Shown one piece after another: positions 62,001-64,000 of a stretch of 64,000 nucleotides of DNA. The notes beneath the pieces are model-generated. The model was not told where the DNA came from. It saw only the letters and a list, made by a program, of their open reading frames with translations, and made no database searches. The translations under genes and the position numbers were made by a program. The stretch covers positions 14,488,516 to 14,552,515 of the forward strand of contig OX328110.1 in assembly GCA_946811185.2 (NCBI GenBank), written 5' to 3'. Position 1 is the first letter of the stretch. The number at the start of each line of letters is the position of its first letter. This stretch comes from Hippopus hippopus. Lineage: Eukaryota; Mollusca; Bivalvia; Cardiida; Cardiidae.

Positions 62001-63915
62001 GGGGTCATGGGTTTGATCCCTGGCTCAGCAAATTTCTTTCAGAGGAAAGATGATAGTCATTGCGACAGGATTCATTCCTCTCCTATCCCTACCATTGTCT
62101 CATCGATGGTTATGTGGGAAAGCAGCCACTGGCTTGGAAAGAAAATTTTGCAGAGTACTGGTAAAAGAGACTCCAGGAAAAACATGGATAGGTGCACTGG
62201 CCACCACGATATAACTGAAATAATGTTGAAAACAGCATTAAACACTATACAATCAATCCACTGTGAAAAGGGGGCTTAATGCATCTTCAAAAAGTATCAA
62301 CCCAGCGTATTCTATACAGTCTGTGCAGGCTGACCTTGATCAAAAACTCTTTGCTATTGTTAAAATTTTGTGCATGTCAAAGGATAATTCTACATCAAGA
62401 TTCAGTCGTTTGTAAAACAAAATAGATTTTAAGGATACATGAGTATGTGATAATATGCTTGGTATAATACGTCACAAAGATGCATTAAACCCTATTTTGC
62501 TAGAGCGTTCTACAATATATGGCTTGCAACACGCGAAAAGGGGCATTCGGACATTTGCGTAAAGTGTCATCTCTGATTAGCCTGCGCAGTCCGCGAAGGC
62601 TAATCCGAGACGGCACTTTACGACTACAGTAGACTCGTGCAAAACAGAAAATTACATAAAAACGTAAAGTGTGGTTTCTGATTAGCCTGCGCGGACTGCG
62701 CAGGCTGATCCGGGACGACACTTTACGCAGATGTCCGAATGCCCGTTTTCGCGTGTTGCAAGCAATATCTCACTGGACTTTGCAGAGGATGTTTTACTTG
62801 ACTTCTTTTCCTCTGATGTCTGTTCCTCCGTTTTGTTGTATTCTCTGACAGCACTCTTCACCATGTCGTCAAACTTAGTTTCATCATAGTTTACTTCTTT
62901 ACGAGTACGAGCAGAACGATCCTGAGCATCAAGTTATGAAAAAGATAATCAATAATACCTCAGAGTGAGTGACTTTGAATTAAAAGGGAGATTTAATTAT
63001 TTTCTTCCTAATGAATTTCCAAATTTTTCTCCAAGCTTCTGATCCGTTTAACCCACATAAAAAATTAAGTTCATAAGTAGTGTCATACTTTCAATGTATT
63101 GATTTTCATAGAAAAAAAACATGAACAGACTTCAATTCACTTTCAGGTTCCTTTAGTCACGATAAAATATACTCTGAGAGCCTCTAACTTCTATCCAAAG
63201 AAGTTCATGGAGGGTAGCCTTTTCCAACATGAACTCAATACATGAAAAAGAATTAAGATAAATTGGGAGTATTTCAATTCCATGTCTAACAAGATCACTG
63301 CATATAGGTGTGCTTGGCCACAGTTGCCTATAGAAAATGATTTATTTACAGTGGGCAAAAATATTTTGATAGTTACATGCCATCCTGGTATTGGTTTCCC
63401 TTTTGATACTTAACAGATAGTACGAGTTCAATGTAAACATCTCCAGCAATGACAGAGATGTTATAAAATGTCAAAGTTTTGAAGGACACAGACAATGCAG
63501 ACAAAAGGTTACAACAATACCTTGACTTTTTCTTGTAAAAGAGCCGAATTAGAAATCTAAATATCCTTCTTCAAGCCACTGGCCTTTTTATAAAAGGTTC
63601 TTTTTCTTCTTATCCATGCAGTAATAATGCAGCAAAGTTCTTAAAAATTTACTAGTCTTTGCCTGCTGTGGATAAGGACTTGCTGATGACAAAAGTTGCT
63701 CAAATATTCATATTTGATATTTGTTTCAAAAAAGGTAGAAAACATTGTGGGGAAAAAGAGAAAATACTACTTAGCAGCATTTTCTCCTTTTCACACACAG
63801 TTTTCAAAGGTCTACTTCCTCAGCGTCATAACATCCACAGGACTGTTATGTGGTGCATTGAAAAGTAATGTTAACTTACCACTGTTATAATATTTTCTTT
63901 ATTTATACCAAACAT
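58853..63915 (-). CDS. Charged nuclear protein, possibly RAD51AP1/NUCKS1-like; 4 exons
   Basis: Four exons (63,880-63,915; 62,774-62,921; 60,023-60,425; 58,853-59,003) join in frame to 738 nt, 245 residues. The N-terminus carries RSARTRKEVNYDETKFDD, similar to the short basic-aromatic start (RxxKxVNYSQF) of RAD51AP1 and NUCKS1. The rest is rich in Ser, Glu, Asp and Lys, with basic KRS/RRS clusters that may be nuclear localisation signals. The last exon has DVICLDGDSD, which fits a SUMO-interacting motif (hydrophobic core followed by acids). The C-terminal RAD51-binding sequence known from vertebrate RAD51AP1 is not seen. The gene structure is well supported; the family name is a guess. Exon 1 starts at an acceptor, so 5' exons lie outside the window and the true start could be upstream. 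Confidence 0.5.
59035..59302. mobile_element. GC-rich foldback family C
   Basis: AACACGCCAAAAGGGGCATT left, CCCCTTTTCCCGTGTTGCAG right. Inner GATCAGCCTGCGCTGTCCAC palindrome. Starts 32 bp upstream of the terminal exon. Confidence 0.87.
59562..59777 (+). mobile_element. TTAA-hairpin MITE
   Basis: TTTTCCACACAATCCAGGGC left, TTTGGCAAAGAGATGA right, hairpin at about 59,602-59,668. Confidence 0.82.
59797..59987. mobile_element. foldback family E
   Basis: Ends CCCTAATGGGATTCATGTAA and, inverted, TTACACGAATCCCATAAGGG. Inner arms share the perfect inverted 16-mer ACTCGGGTAATCCGTA. Ends 35 bp from the donor of the RAD51AP1-like exon 3. Confidence 0.88.
60023..60425 (-). CDS. RAD51AP1-like gene, large charged exon
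   Basis: About 134 codons with alternating acidic (MDSDESDCLSAMETE, MSEESDDSQ) and basic (LRSSRKRSAKNQK, ERKVKKIANGGK) blocks. Acceptor TTGTTTCAG, donor TC|GTAAGTTTTC. Confidence 0.8.
60447..60860 (+). mobile_element. TTAA-hairpin MITE split by a tRNA-like insert
   Basis: TTAACCCTTTACCACAC left to about 60,508, then hairpin (about 60,690-60,752) and right TTAA at 60,857-60,860. The insert (about 60,509-60,688) carries a tRNA-like GGTCCAGGGTCCAAATCCTG. Confidence 0.85.
60882..61102 (+). mobile_element. TTAA-hairpin MITE, well preserved
   Basis: TTTACCACACAATCCCGAC left, GTTTGGTAAAGAGTTAA right. Hairpin at about 60,929-60,997 near perfect. Confidence 0.92.
61315..61600 (-). mobile_element. 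tRNA-derived SINE, decayed
   Basis: GGCAAGTGCACTTATCAATG, GAGTTTCTTCC, CACTGGCTGCTCTC and a head remnant near 61,560-61,590. Confidence 0.75.
61605..61722. repeat. foldback family F, partial
   Basis: GTCTGTATTCAACTACCATC, TCTAACTGGCTTAACCAAAA and GAACATTCTTTAAAATTG. Confidence 0.65.
61733..61935 (-). mobile_element. TTAA-hairpin MITE
   Basis: CCTTTACCACACACGAAAG left, hairpin at about 61,831-61,897 with mismatches. The right end runs into a T tract. Confidence 0.75.
61985..62262 (+). mobile_element. tRNA-derived SINE, nearly full length
   Basis: GGGTTTGATCCCTGGCTCAG (B box), GACAGGATTCATTCCTCTCC, GATAGGTGCACTGGCCACCA and tail AAACACTATACAATCAATCC. Confidence 0.88.
62263..62518. mobile_element. 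foldback MITE family B, left end at SINE tail
   Basis: CTGTGAAAAGGGGGCTTAAT directly follows the SINE tail. Ends TTTTGCTAGAGCGTTCT. Confidence 0.82.
62516..62771. mobile_element. GC-rich foldback family C at an exon boundary
   Basis: ATGGCTTGCAACACGCGAAA left, TTTTCGCGTGTTGCAAGCAA right. Two GATTAGCCTGCGC palindromes. The right end lies within about 10 bp of the RAD51AP1-like exon 2 donor. Confidence 0.9.
62774..62921 (-). CDS. RAD51AP1-like gene, exon with RTRKEVNY motif
   Basis: 49 codons: DRSARTRKEVNYDETKFDDM, VKSAVREYNKTEEQ and a Ser/Lys-rich end. Acceptor GATGCTCAG, donor CCA|GTGAGATAT. About nine bases into the intron a GC-rich foldback element begins. Confidence 0.75.
62940..63650. 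other. intron 1 of the RAD51AP1-like gene, nothing recognised
   Basis: No element identified before the MITE at 63,652. Confidence 0.4.
63652..63860 (-). mobile_element. TTAA-hairpin MITE, older copy
   Basis: Left arm eroded. Hairpin GAAAACATTGTGGGGAAAAA / TTTCTCCTTTTCACACAC at about 63,738-63,806. It lies 20 bp below the donor of the first visible exon. Confidence 0.75.
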
Positions 63916-63928
63916 CTTAAGATTAATT
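63880..63928 (-). CDS. RAD51AP1-like gene, first visible exon
   Basis: Acceptor TTCTCTTTTCAG at 63,929 and donor GTG|GTAAGTTAA. Only one frame is open. It holds an ATG at 63,915 giving MFGINKENIITV, preceded by four in-frame codons (I-N-L-K) that may be 5'UTR or coding. Confidence 0.65.
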
Positions 63929-64000
63929 CTGAAAAGAGAAAAGAATAACATACACCTTTTTTCATTTAACATCAAAGGGTAGAAAGGGTTCATGAATCAA

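Overview
The window looks like nuclear DNA from an invertebrate animal, most likely a bivalve mollusc. It is AT-rich, its genes are split into many small exons with GT-AG introns, and it is crowded with short non-autonomous transposons. The host group is inferred from repeat style (foldback elements, tRNA-derived SINEs and a tandem array whose ends carry GAGGGCCATGATGGCCCT and CTCACCTGAG). I could not run a database search.

Main gene (49,644 down to 4,010, minus strand). I can assemble a complete 35-exon model of HFM1/MER3, the meiotic superfamily 2 DNA helicase that promotes crossovers. Every intron is GT-AG, every exon joins the next in frame, and the sum is 4,587 nt (about 1,528 residues). 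The order is: acidic N-terminus (exons 1-5), helicase core with Walker A, DEIH box, SAT and QMIGRAGRP motifs (6-15), Sec63-like region with helix-hairpin-helix (16-28), and a divergent tail (29-35).

Second gene (63,915 down to 58,853, minus strand). Four in-frame exons encode a 245-residue, highly charged, probably disordered nuclear protein. Its N-terminal RTRKEVNY motif resembles the start of RAD51AP1/NUCKS1-type proteins, but the identity is tentative. It may begin beyond the window edge.

The region between the genes (49.65-58.85 kb) and positions 1-4,009 hold no gene I can support. They carry repeats, including a 1.2-kb inverted element with poly-C and poly-G termini (51.5-52.7 kb) and a 1.8-kb tandem array (54.07-55.85 kb).

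Repeats dominate. More than 50 copies of one MITE family are present: TTAA duplications, ends CCCTTTACCA, and a near-perfect central hairpin of about 67 nt. They sit in most longer introns, at both gene ends and beside splice sites. Other residents are two mariner elements (one with an intron-like insertion, one with a single late stop), tRNA-derived SINEs and at least eight further foldback families. Many insertions are nested, which gives a relative chronology.
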